64,000 nucleotides of DNA, from NCBI RefSeq assembly GCF_014654615.1, contig NZ_BNBB01000012.1, positions 62,001 to 126,000 of the forward strand. Reading direction: 5' to 3'. This DNA is from Streptosporangium violaceochromogenes (lineage in GTDB: Bacteria > Actinomycetota > Actinomycetes > Streptosporangiales > Streptosporangiaceae). Numbering within the stretch: the stretch's first letter is position 1; each line of letters opens with the position of its first letter. The notes under the pieces were generated by a model, which had not been told where the DNA came from, did no database searches, and saw only the letters and a program-made list of their open reading frames with translations. This document shows, in pieces, positions 16,252 to 24,514 of the stretch. The translations under genes were made by a program, and so were the position numbers.

Positions 16252-17888
16252 GGCCTGGCCTGCACGGCCAGCAGCGCCCGATCGTCCTGGACGGCGCCGC
16301 CCAGCCAGTCGGTGCTGATCTGCTCCAGCCGTTCCACCACCGCCGCCACCGGCATGCCGGCGCACGTCGCCAGGGCGTCCTTCAGCCGCCGCGCGCCGTA
16401 CATCTCCCGGCCGCCGGGACCGCCGAACGCCTCGGTGATGCCGTCGCTGTAGAGCAGGCACACCTCGCCCGGCGCCAGGTCCACGCTCACCGGGGTCACC
16501 GGGGCCTGCGGCAGGGCGCCCAGCAGCGGCCCCCGGGCGCCGACCTCGCTCACGCCGCCGTCACGGCGCAGGATCAGCGGCGCGGGGTGCCCGGCCACCA
16601 CCAGGTCCACACGGGCGTGACCGTCGCGGCCGGCTCGCAGCGCTCCCAGCACCAGCGTGACATAGGGGTTGGGGGAGGGGCAGGCGCGCAGCGCCCGGTT
16701 GAGCAGCGGCACCAGGCGCTCGATCCGCCTCTCCACCAGCAGCAGCGCCCGCAGGCAGTGGCGGACCTGCCCGGCCAGTACGGCGGCGCGGGCACCCTTG
16801 CCGCAGACGTCGCCCAGTACCACCAGCGGCTCGCCCGGCCCGCCGGGCTCGGGAAGGTAGACGTCGTAGAAGTCCCCGCCGATCAGCGCGGCCTGCTGGG
16901 CGGCGCGCAGCGAGCCCGCCAGCTCCATCCCGGCCGGGGCGGGCAGCTCCGGCGGCATCAGATCGGCGGTCAGGATCGCGTTGGTGGCGCTCTGCTCCTG
17001 GTACAGGGCGGCGGCGGAGATGGCCGCGCCCGCCCGGGAGGCGAACACCCGCACCAGGGTCTCGCCCTCCTCGTCGAAGGACGACCCGCCCTCCCGGCGG
17101 GCCAGCACCAGCGCCCCGGCCGGCACCCCGTTGCCCGGCAGCGGGGTGACGAGCAGGTGCCCGGCCGGGCCGAACCCCTCCGGCAGCAGCCACCCGGGCA
17201 CCTGGGCGGGGTCCAGCCAGCGGCTGGGCACCGGGGGGAAACCGGCCAGCGCCTCGGCCAGCCCCGGCACCGAGGCGGTGGCGGCCGTGCCGACCGTCCC
17301 CTCCTGCAGCGGCCGGCCGCCGGTGGCGCGCACCCAGCCGGCCTGGCGGCGCCCGGGCGGCAGCACGACCATCGCGGTGTCGGCCAGCGAGGCGGCGGCC
17401 AGCTCGACCGTGACGCGGGCGCAGCGGCGCGTGTTGAGCGAGGCCGACAGCCGCCGGCCGGCCTCCATCAGGAACCGGGTGCGGTGCCGCTCGGCCAGCA
17501 GCGCGCCGGTCCTGGCCGACTCGGCGGTGACGTCGCGCAGGTACCAGGCCCGGTGGGCCACGCCGAAGGACTCCCGCCGCACCAGCAGCCGCCGCCGCCC
17601 GTGGTCGACCCGGCGGCTGTCGCCCTCGGGGTGGTCGGGCCGGAAGAGCGCCCCGGCCGCCCCCGAGGTGAGGGGCCGCCCCGGGGCAAGGCCGGGCATC
17701 AGGCCGGCCGCGGCGGCGTTGACCATGACGACCACGCCGCCGGCGTCGCACACCACCACCCCCTCGCCGCAGGCCTCGACGATGGCGCGCAGCAGCCGCC
17801 CGTCCGGGGCCGCCGGGGTGCCGGCGAGGTCGCCGGCGGCGACGCCGACGGTGCCGGCGGTGCCGTTCGCGGGCCGCGCTGTGGTCAT
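16248..17888 (-). CDS. PP2C/SpoIIE-type serine phosphatase with PAS and GAF domains
   Basis: 546 residues. The N-terminal part (~25-150) is PAS-like (AIVEACGEGVVVCDAGGVVVMVNAA begins it), ~165-320 is GAF-like, and ~330-546 is the SpoIIE phosphatase: the metal-binding GGDFYDVYLPEP and GDVCGKGARAAVLAGQ, then LYSDGITEAFGG. This class removes phosphate from STAS antagonists and so activates a sigma factor. It is the first gene of a three-gene operon with a 4-bp overlap into the B12-binding gene, followed by the STAS gene. ATG at 17888 follows GAAAGGGCGGGGCG. Confidence 0.88.
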   Translation of the reverse strand: MTTARPANGTAGTVGVAAGDLAGTPAAPDGRLLRAIVEACGEGVVVCDAGGVVVMVNAAAAGLMPGLAPGRPLTSGAAGALFRPDHPEGDSRRVDHGRRRLLVRRESFGVAHRAWYLRDVTAESARTGALLAERHRTRFLMEAGRRLSASLNTRRCARVTVELAAASLADTAMVVLPPGRRQAGWVRATGGRPLQEGTVGTAATASVPGLAEALAGFPPVPSRWLDPAQVPGWLLPEGFGPAGHLLVTPLPGNGVPAGALVLARREGGSSFDEEGETLVRVFASRAGAAISAAALYQEQSATNAILTADLMPPELPAPAGMELAGSLRAAQQAALIGGDFYDVYLPEPGGPGEPLVVLGDVCGKGARAAVLAGQVRHCLRALLLVERRIERLVPLLNRALRACPSPNPYVTLVLGALRAGRDGHARVDLVVAGHPAPLILRRDGGVSEVGARGPLLGALPQAPVTPVSVDLAPGEVCLLYSDGITEAFGGPGGREMYGARRLKDALATCAGMPVAAVVERLEQISTDWLGGAVQDDRALLAVQARP

Positions 17889-18113
17889 CGCCCCGCCCTT
17901 TCCGCTTCAGGAGATGTCCCCACGAGCCTAGCTTTCGGCCCGCGAACCGGCGATCGGCGGTGACCCCCGCCCCTTCCCCGGAGCGCCGGTCGCCATGTAT
18001 TCACCGATAAGAAGTGACCTAAACGTGATCTAACACACATGAACCATGCCCACTCCCCACGCATCACCTATTAAAGTTTTTAAACGCACTTTGCTGCTCT
18101 GGGGGAGAAAGTT

Positions 18114-19301
18114 GTGCTAACCGTGGTACGTCGTGGTGTGAGGACGCCCCTGGCCGGGATGGCCCTGGCGGCCTGCATGCTCGTCACCTCCTGCTCCGGC
18201 GGGCCGCCCGCGCAGGCACCCTCCGGCGCCGCCACCACCCCGCCTCCGCCGGAGATCAAGATCAGCCCCGCCGAAGGCGGCGCCCCGGTACGCCCGGACA
18301 GGAAGATCGTCGTCACCACCTCCCACGGGACGCTCGAACAGGTCACCGTGGAAAGCGGCGGCCGCCCCCTGAAGGGCGACTACGACGCCGACCGCACCCG
18401 CTGGGTCTCCACCACGCCCCTGAAACCCTCCAGCTCCTACACCGTCTCGGCCCGCGCCGCCGACGGCACCACCGCCGGCAGCTCCTTCACCACCCTCACC
18501 CCCAAGATCGAACTGTCGGTGGCCGACGTCACCCCGGCCGTCAAGGGAGAGAAGGTCGGCGTGGGAGCGCCCGTCATCGTCACCTTCAACCAGCGCGTCA
18601 CCCGCAAAGCCGCCGTGGAACAGGCCCTGGAGATCCACGCCGAGAAGCCGGTCCCCGGCGCCTGGCGGTGGATCAACGACACCACCGTGATCTACCGGAC
18701 CGCCAAGTTCTGGCCCGCCCACCAGAAGGTGACCTTCACCGCCCGCCTCAGCGGCGTGCAGGGCGGCAAGGACATGTACGGCGTCAAAGACCTCACCAAG
18801 GTCATCCGCATCGGCGCCGCCCAGATCTCCACCGTCGACGCCCGCCGGCACAGGATGACCGTCCGCCGGGACGGCAAAATCGTGCAGACCATGCTGATCA
18901 GCGCAGGAAACGCCAGCACCCGGGAGTACACCACCACCAGCGGCGTGCACCTGACCATGGGCAAGGCCAACCCCGAACGGATGATCTCCCCCGGCCGAAA
19001 GAAGGGCGACCCGGGCTACTACGACCTGATGATCAACCACGCGGTGCGCTTCTCCAACAGCGGCGAATACGTCCACGCCCTGAACAACGTCTGGGCCCAA
19101 GGACGCCAGAACGTCAGCCACGGCTGCGTCAACGCCCGCCCCGACCAGGCCAGATGGTTCTACGACCAGGTCCAGCGCGGCGACGTGATCACCATCACCG
19201 GCACCGACCGCACACTGGAGTGGAACAACGGCTGGGGCTTTTGGCAGATGCCGTTCAAGGAGTGGAGGAAGGGCAGCGCCCTCACCGGCCGCACACCGTG
19301 A
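18114..19301 (+). CDS. L,D-transpeptidase lipoprotein with Ig-like domains
   Basis: 395 residues. GTG start preceded by GGGGGAGAAA. A lipoprotein signal peptide ends at VTSC (Cys ~29). Two Ig-like modules follow (~45-130 and ~130-235, as in mycobacterial LdtMt2), then the YkuD catalytic domain with the SHGCVNARPDQARWFY active-site loop containing the Cys nucleophile and upstream His. It forms 3-3 crosslinks in peptidoglycan on the outer face of the membrane. The C-terminal WNNGWGFWQMPFKEW tail is the usual extension. An AT-rich promoter region precedes it (18045-18090). Confidence 0.92.
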   Translation: MLTVVRRGVRTPLAGMALAACMLVTSCSGGPPAQAPSGAATTPPPPEIKISPAEGGAPVRPDRKIVVTTSHGTLEQVTVESGGRPLKGDYDADRTRWVSTTPLKPSSSYTVSARAADGTTAGSSFTTLTPKIELSVADVTPAVKGEKVGVGAPVIVTFNQRVTRKAAVEQALEIHAEKPVPGAWRWINDTTVIYRTAKFWPAHQKVTFTARLSGVQGGKDMYGVKDLTKVIRIGAAQISTVDARRHRMTVRRDGKIVQTMLISAGNASTREYTTTSGVHLTMGKANPERMISPGRKKGDPGYYDLMINHAVRFSNSGEYVHALNNVWAQGRQNVSHGCVNARPDQARWFYDQVQRGDVITITGTDRTLEWNNGWGFWQMPFKEWRKGSALTGRTP

Positions 19302-19382
19302 CACCCACCGGCCCGCCCCCCGCACGACCCGCGCCCCCAAACCACGCGCACCGGGACGGCGGCCGGCGCCGTTCTCCCCACC

Positions 19383-20339
19383 TCACAACAGGGCAAGCTG
19401 AGCACCCGCCGGCCCCGCCGGCCCGGCCGGCGGCGGCCACACCGGGCTCAGGCCGTACCGGGCGGCCAGCCCCCGCACCTCCTCCACAACACGCCGCACA
19501 TACCCCGGATCGGCCACAGAGCCGGCACCGTACAACCCCGCGTAACGACCCACCAGCCCCGGATGATGCTCACCCAGCCACGCCATGTACCACTCCCGGG
19601 CCCCCGGCGGCAGGCGCAGCACATCCGGCACCAGCCCCACCGCCCCCGCACGGGCGACCCGGCGCACGGTGGCGGCCAGCTGATCGGGGGAGTCGGTGAC
19701 CAACGGCAGCACCGGCGCCATCGCCACCCCGCAGGCCACCCCACGCCCACCGAGCTCGGCCACCACCTCCAGACGCCTCTGCGCCGCCGGCGCCCCCGGC
19801 TCCACCGTCCGGCGGACCCGCTCGTCGACGAAGGCGATCGCCACCGTCACGGACGCCCCGGCATCGGCCAGCGCCCCGGCGTCCCGCAGAATCAGCGTGC
19901 TCCTGGTACGCACGGTGAAAGACGCCCCCGCCTCACCCAGCGCCGCCACCACCCCCGGCATCAGCCGGTAGACCCCCTCGGCCTCCTGATAGCAGTCGCC
20001 CCCCACACCGACCACCACGGGCCCGCCGTCCCACCGGGAGGCCAGCTCCACACGCAACCGCCGCGCGATGTCGGTACGCACCACGATCCGCGAGTCGAAG
20101 TCACCACCGCACCCGAACCCGAGACGACGGTGACCGCGCCGCACCGCGCAGTGACGACAGGCGTGCGCGCACCCACGATACGGGCTGACCGACCAGCCCG
20201 CGCCCACGCGCTCCAGCGCGGTACGCGCCCGCACCTCGTAACAGGTCAGCCCGCCGTGCACCCGCGTCACCGCGGTCCGCTCGATCCGCGGCCGCGTGTC
20301 GGCCACCCCGTCCAGCAGAACGGGCGCCTCCCATCGCAT
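19383..20339 (-). CDS. Radical SAM protein, Rv2578c family
   Basis: 318 residues. The radical-SAM cluster motif is CAHACRHC (Cx3Cx2C), preceded by VSPYRGC. Further family marks: the DFDSRIVVRTDIA block, the GDCYQEAEGVYRLMPGV element and the MAPVLPLVTDS strand. The protein follows the layout of Mycobacterium tuberculosis Rv2578c, an uncharacterised radical SAM protein of the SplB-like group. ATG at 20339 gives MRWEAPVL, the usual start, though its ribosome site is weak. It diverges from the GNAT gene; the reaction is unknown. Confidence 0.85.
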   Translation of the reverse strand: MRWEAPVLLDGVADTRPRIERTAVTRVHGGLTCYEVRARTALERVGAGWSVSPYRGCAHACRHCAVRRGHRRLGFGCGGDFDSRIVVRTDIARRLRVELASRWDGGPVVVGVGGDCYQEAEGVYRLMPGVVAALGEAGASFTVRTRSTLILRDAGALADAGASVTVAIAFVDERVRRTVEPGAPAAQRRLEVVAELGGRGVACGVAMAPVLPLVTDSPDQLAATVRRVARAGAVGLVPDVLRLPPGAREWYMAWLGEHHPGLVGRYAGLYGAGSVADPGYVRRVVEEVRGLAARYGLSPVWPPPAGPAGPAGAQLALL

Positions 20340-20481
20340 GCCGATCAGTGGAACACGCTTTCGACACCACCCGCAAGAGGAGACCCCGCCCCCGCGAGGG
20401 AGAACACGACCCCACCCCGGCGGCACGCCGACACGGAAAACACCCATGCCAACCGACCACCCCCCGCCCTACCCTGGCCGA

Positions 20482-21384
20482 ATGCTGAAACCTTCCCTTC
20501 CCCTCCACACCCCCCGCCTGACCCTGCGCCCCTTCACCCACCACGACCTGCAAGCCCTGCACGCCATCCACTCACTGCCACAGGTCGCCCGCTACCTGTA
20601 CTGGACCGCCCGCGACCTGGAACAGACCGCGCAGGCACTGGAGACCAAGATCGGCCAATCGGAGCTGCGAGCCGAAGGCCAGGCCCTGTCCCTGGCGATC
20701 GACCTCACCGCCACCGGCGAACTGATCGGCGAAGGAGTGCTGATCTGGCACAGCCTCCCGCACCGCGCAGGAGAGATCGGCTACATCCTCCACCCCCGCC
20801 ACCACGGCAGGGGATACGCCACCGAGGCCGCCGAAGTCCTGCTCACCCTGGGCTTCGACGACCTGGGCCTGCACCGGATCACCGGCCGCCTCGACGGCCG
20901 CAACACCGCCTCGGCCCGGGTACTGCAACGCCTGGGCATGCGCCGCGAGGCACACCTGGTGGAGAACGAAATGGTCAAGGGGGAGTGGACCGACGAAGTG
21001 ATCTACGCCATCCTCAGCCGCGAATGGCGCGCCCGCCACCCGGCGGACACCACCCCGGCCCCCGTCTTCCACCTCGCCGCGGCCACCGACTGGGAAACCG
21101 CCCAGGCATCGGGGGAGTACCGCGTCTCCACCCTCGGCCGCACCCTGGAACAGGAGGGATTCATCCACGCCTGCTCCAGCCACGACCAGATACAGCGGAC
21201 CGCCCGGCGCTTCTACACCGGCCTCACCACCCCCCTCCTGCTGCTCACCGTCGACCCCACGGGCCTGGACGTCCGCCTGGAGACCCCCGCCGGCCACGAC
21301 GAGCCCTTCCCCCACATCTACGGCCCGCTCCCCGTCACCTCGGTGGTCTCGGCCGTCCCCTTCACCGCCCCCGCCCACCCCTGA
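20482..21384 (+). CDS. GNAT acetyltransferase fused to a DUF952 domain
   Basis: 300 residues. Residues ~5-180 form a RimJ-type GNAT fold (LHTPRLTLRPFTHHDL, the acetyl-CoA loop HHGRGYATEA, and the LGMRREAHLVENEMVKGEW tail). Residues ~195-298 match DUF952 (VFHLAAATDWE, EGFIHACSSHDQI, LLLLTVDPTGL, PFPHIYGPL). A fused form suggests the two act together, perhaps on one substrate, but none is known. ATG at 20482 is used; TACCCT (20470-20475) lies 6 bp before it, so the transcript is probably leaderless. An upstream ATG at 20446 would add 12 residues. Confidence 0.85.
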   Translation: MLKPSLPLHTPRLTLRPFTHHDLQALHAIHSLPQVARYLYWTARDLEQTAQALETKIGQSELRAEGQALSLAIDLTATGELIGEGVLIWHSLPHRAGEIGYILHPRHHGRGYATEAAEVLLTLGFDDLGLHRITGRLDGRNTASARVLQRLGMRREAHLVENEMVKGEWTDEVIYAILSREWRARHPADTTPAPVFHLAAATDWETAQASGEYRVSTLGRTLEQEGFIHACSSHDQIQRTARRFYTGLTTPLLLLTVDPTGLDVRLETPAGHDEPFPHIYGPLPVTSVVSAVPFTAPAHP

Positions 21385-21483
21385 CACCCCTCAACCTCCA
21401 CGGCGCGACACCGGCCCCCCCGGGGGAACGCGCCAAGGCCCCGCCCGCCGCATCACCGCGCCCTTCGCGGGTAGTGGGCCCCC

Positions 21484-21750
21484 ATGTCCAACGGCATCGT
21501 CATCCTCACACTGACAGCGTTCCTCACCGCGGCGGTCATCGGCCTGATCATGCTCGCCGTACGGCTGACCCGCCGCCCCCGCAACACCCTCATCGGCGGC
21601 ACCCTCAGCCCCGAACTCATCGAACAGATCCTGCACCTGAAGACCACCGGCCAGCTCGACCAGGCCGTCTTCCTCATCCGCGGCCAGACCGGCATGAGCC
21701 ACCGCGCCGCCTCCCGCCTGCTGCGAAGACTGCGCCCGGCCCCCGCCTGA
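21484..21750 (+). CDS. Small single-pass membrane protein
   Basis: 88 residues. One hydrophobic segment at residues ~5-27 (VILTLTAFLTAAVIGLIMLA) is followed by a basic stretch and a cytoplasmic helix-rich tail containing LSPELIEQILHLKTTGQLDQAVFLI and a helix-turn-helix-like MSHRAASRLLRRL. This pattern is shared by small actinobacterial proteins of unknown function. It ends 18 bp from the stop of the convergent integrase gene. No family name can be given. Confidence 0.6.
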   Translation: MSNGIVILTLTAFLTAAVIGLIMLAVRLTRRPRNTLIGGTLSPELIEQILHLKTTGQLDQAVFLIRGQTGMSHRAASRLLRRLRPAPA

Positions 21751-21768
21751 CCCGCCGCCAGGGCACCC

Positions 21769-22791
21769 TCAGCCCCCACCCGCCCCCGCGTCCCCCCGCC
21801 CGGCCAGCCGGTCCAGCACACCATAGGCCGGATTACCCCGCGCGGCCCGGCGCACCTCACGGGCGGTGGAGGCCACATACGCCTGACCGGTCACGATCGA
21901 CGAGTGCCCGAGCAACTCCATCAGCTCGTGAGCCGAAGCCCCGCGCTCGGCCAGCCGCGTGGCGAACTCATGACGCAGCGCGTGCACCAGCGTGCCCCGC
22001 TGCACCCGGTCGTGAACCCCGGCGTAGCGGTAGCACTGCCGCACCAGATACTGCAGGCCGCCCCGGCGCAACGGCTCATTCCTGGTGTCGACGAGCAACG
22101 CCGCCGAACGGGGGAGCGAGGCCAGCCCGAACCGCTCCAGACGGCTGCGCAGATACCGCTCGACGAGACGCTCGATCGGCGGCTCGATCGGCAGCGACCG
22201 GGTCCTGCCCCCCTTGCCCGTCACCTGAACGCGGCGTTCACCGGGGGAGCCGCCCACCGACCCCAGCGTCGTGCCCAGCAACTCGGCCGACCGCATGCCC
22301 GTCACCAGCGCCAGCGCCAACACGACCAGGTCACGCTCCACCCACGGATCACGGGCCTTACGCGCCCCGGCGGCGATCCGCTCCAGCAACGTCGCCGACG
22401 CCGTCCCGTCGCCCAGCAGAGGCTTGGGCGCCTTGGCCGGCTGCCTGGGGCGGGGGACCGCCGCCATCGGATTGCCCTCCAGCAGGCCCTCGGCCACGCA
22501 GAAGGTGAGGAACTGATTCCACGCGCTCCAGGCCCGGTTGACGCTGGCGGCCGAGCGGGACCCGGCGAACGCCGCGAACGCGCCCCGCATCGTCCGCCCG
22601 GTCAGCCTCCCCACCCCAAGGCCGTCCACCGCCACCCCCTCCAGGCCGGCGGCGATCTCCGCCACGATCCGCAGGTCCCTGTCATACCCGGCCACGGTGT
22701 GCGGGGAGAGCTTCTTGGTACGCAAAGAGGCCAGAAACTCTCCGGCGACCCCGGGGACACACAGGGGAGCCAATGAATCACGGGCGGTCAT
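21769..22791 (-). CDS. Tyrosine recombinase/integrase (orphan 1)
   Basis: 340 residues. SAM-like core-binding domain at ~15-110 and catalytic domain at ~140-320. Catalytic residues: Arg in TGMRSAELL, Lys in TGKGGRTRS, His-x-x-Arg in HALRHEFATRL, His in LGHSSIVTGQ and Tyr in AYVAST. ATG at 22791 follows GGAGGCGTTG. No excisionase, phage or conjugation genes lie beside it and no flanking att repeat was recognised, so its target is unknown. It differs clearly in sequence from the recombinases at 24.5 and 43.6 kb. Confidence 0.88.
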   Translation of the reverse strand: MTARDSLAPLCVPGVAGEFLASLRTKKLSPHTVAGYDRDLRIVAEIAAGLEGVAVDGLGVGRLTGRTMRGAFAAFAGSRSAASVNRAWSAWNQFLTFCVAEGLLEGNPMAAVPRPRQPAKAPKPLLGDGTASATLLERIAAGARKARDPWVERDLVVLALALVTGMRSAELLGTTLGSVGGSPGERRVQVTGKGGRTRSLPIEPPIERLVERYLRSRLERFGLASLPRSAALLVDTRNEPLRRGGLQYLVRQCYRYAGVHDRVQRGTLVHALRHEFATRLAERGASAHELMELLGHSSIVTGQAYVASTAREVRRAARGNPAYGVLDRLAGRGDAGAGGG

Positions 22792-23000
22792 CAACGCCTC
22801 CACGCCGAGGGAGAAAGACGGTATTAACCCAACAAAAGGGAGATTACGGGGTGAACACCCCGGCGAGCACGTGACACGCCGCCCCGCCTCCACCACACTC
22901 CGCACACCGACCACGACCGGCCAGGCCGGTCAATCGAGTATCACCGCAAGCGGATCCGGACGTGGGCCCGAAGAGAAGGCCGGGGGGAGCCCTCCACTTA

Positions 23001-23026
23001 TGATGCATAAGTAAAATTATGCATCA
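23001..23026. repeat. Perfect 10-bp inverted repeat, operator-like
   Basis: TGATGCATAA at 23001-23010 and TTATGCATCA at 23017-23026 are exact inverse complements with a GTAAAA spacer. The AT content stands out sharply from the surrounding GC-rich DNA. Size and symmetry fit a dimeric regulator site. The nearest gene start is the recombinase at 22791, reading away. Confidence 0.75.
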
Positions 23027-23412
23027 ATCACGGAGGGGAGCGGGCGCAACGGCTCCGGAAGGCACCCGCGGACCCACCCGCGAGCCCGGCCGACCACGCG
23101 GGGCGGCCATGACACGGCCGCCCGCCGGGCGCCGTTCCGCGTTCCGCCGCATCCGGCGAAGGACCAAAGACGACGAACACACTCGGGCGGACCGCGCCGC
23201 GCGGGCCGCCACACGCCCGCCGGGCCGCGCGAGGGCCCGCGGCGCCCGGCGTCTCCCGGTTCCGCCGCGTGATCCGGAGCCGGACGGCCCGGCATCGGCG
23301 GCCCGCGCCGGACGAGCCCGCGCCCGTTTCCGCGGCCCCGCCCGCGGTTTTCGCCGGACGCCCCGCCCTCCGTTCCGGGGCGCCGGAACCGCCATCCGAC
23401 GGCAAAGAACGC

Positions 23413-23446
23413 TTAACCCTACAGAAGGGTGATTCTGTAGGGTTAA
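23413..23446. repeat. Perfect 14-bp inverted repeat
   Basis: TTAACCCTACAGAA at 23413-23426 and TTCTGTAGGGTTAA at 23433-23446 pair along their whole length around the spacer GGGTGA. No T-run follows on either strand, so a protein-binding site or recombination site is more likely than a terminator. Confidence 0.75.
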
Positions 23447-23454
23447 GAATGTAT

Positions 23455-23690
23455 CGCCCGAGTCTCCCCAAAGGGGTCTTCGGTGCCCGAAGAGCACGAC
23501 CACCGTCGCCTCCGACTCCACGCACGTGCGGCCGCCGGTCGCCGAGCGAGATGCCCGGCGTCGGGAACTGCTTGGCGATCCCCAGCGCGATGAGAGGGCA
23601 CGGGTGTGCGGTCGTTGCGCTTCTCCAGGAAGTCGAGGCAGGCGTTCGCCGCGATGGGGTGATCGCGGTCCGCCGGTGGGGGCGGACGGC
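23455..23690 (-). pseudogene. Possible decayed coding region
   Basis: On the minus strand, protein-like stretches appear in successive frames: HPIAANACLDFLEKRNDRTP, then PLIALGIAKQFPTPGISLGD, then SEATVVVLFGHRRPLWGD. Their order and spacing suggest one gene broken by frameshifts. I do not recognise the family, and chance open frames in GC-rich DNA remain possible. Confidence 0.25.
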
Positions 23691-23791
23691 GTGGGGCGGG
23701 TGGGGGCCCGACGCGCCGGGCGGCGGTGGAGTCGCGTAATTGTCGGTGCCGGGTCCTACGATGAGCCGACTCACGGAGGGGATGGACGTCG

Positions 23792-24253
23792 ATGCCGGGC
23801 TCGCTGACAGTGCCTTTGCTGGTCACCACCGATCTTCCACCGGACGCCGACCTGGCTGAGTTCGGGCGGGTGCTCGCCGAGGCGGTCCGGGCGCCCGGGC
23901 GGGGCGGGGCGTCTTATTCGGGGTTTCTGTACGGTGGGGCGTTCTGGCTGGATCCGCCTCGTACGGCGTTTTGCGGGGGTGGGGTGGTGCCGGCGGATGA
24001 GCTGCGTTTCGCCGCGCTGATCGGTTATCTGTCGGTGTGCGGGGCGCATGGGCCGGTCAAGGAGGTGGTGGGTGACGCGGGCAGGGCGATCGGCGGGGCG
24101 GTGGGGGTGCGGTACGGCGATCTGGGCAGTCCGCCGGCGGTGATGGCCATCCGGCCCGAGGATGTCCGGGAGCGCACTCCCCCGTCGGCGGTTTTCGTCA
24201 GGACGGCCGATGCCGTTCCCGAGCTGGTCGCGGTCACCCGGCCTTACATCTAG
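23792..24253 (+). CDS. Hypothetical protein
   Basis: 153 residues starting MPGSLTVPLLVTTDLPPDADL. Good codon bias and a GGAGGGG ribosome site 10 bp before the ATG support a real gene. It is a soluble alpha/beta protein with no motif that I recognise; visible features are a Gly/Ala-rich segment around residues 35-60 (SYSGFLYGGAFWLDPPRTAF) and a C-terminal strand pair (PSAVFVRTADAVPELVAVTRPY). It precedes the second tyrosine recombinase by 260 bp on the same strand. Confidence 0.6.
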   Translation: MPGSLTVPLLVTTDLPPDADLAEFGRVLAEAVRAPGRGGASYSGFLYGGAFWLDPPRTAFCGGGVVPADELRFAALIGYLSVCGAHGPVKEVVGDAGRAIGGAVGVRYGDLGSPPAVMAIRPEDVRERTPPSAVFVRTADAVPELVAVTRPYI

Positions 24254-24514
24254 ACGTCTGGGCGTGTCCGGTCCGTACGGTCGCGCGTCTGGGCCACGGC
24301 TTTTCGCCGTGCGCCCGACGCGGTGGTTCCCGGTTCGATCCGGCCTGGAGAGGGAATCCCGCAGACCCGTGTGGCCGGCGTGCGCAAGGTCGCTGGAGGC
24401 GGCGGGGGCGGCTGCCGGCCGATCCCGGAAACCGGTTGCGGGCGGGCGTCCGGGCTGCTGTCGTGTTTTCCACCCGCTGAGTGGGCGAATACGAGGAAGG
24501 GTGCCTTCGACGTC

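Larger units (their letters stand above)
22792..23791. other. Gene-poor kilobase with two perfect palindromes
   Basis: No open frame here has convincing codon use. The stretch holds two long AT-rich perfect inverted repeats (23001-23026 and 23413-23446) and, at 23455-23690 on the minus strand, what looks like a decayed coding region. It separates two divergently oriented tyrosine recombinase neighbourhoods. Confidence 0.55.

Noticed and set aside
19563..22508. 981-codon plus-strand frame
   Set aside because: Antisense to the radical SAM and recombinase genes and a shifted frame of the GNAT gene; Pro/Arg/His-rich composition typical of shadow frames.
23019..23432. 137-codon frame starting inside the first palindrome
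   Set aside because: Arg/Ala/Pro-rich with no domain; no ribosome site; ends within the second palindrome, which fits a chance frame.
24325..24375. tRNA-like GGTTCGATCC sequence as an attachment site
   Set aside because: The T-arm stem does not pair and no acceptor or anticodon stem can be drawn.
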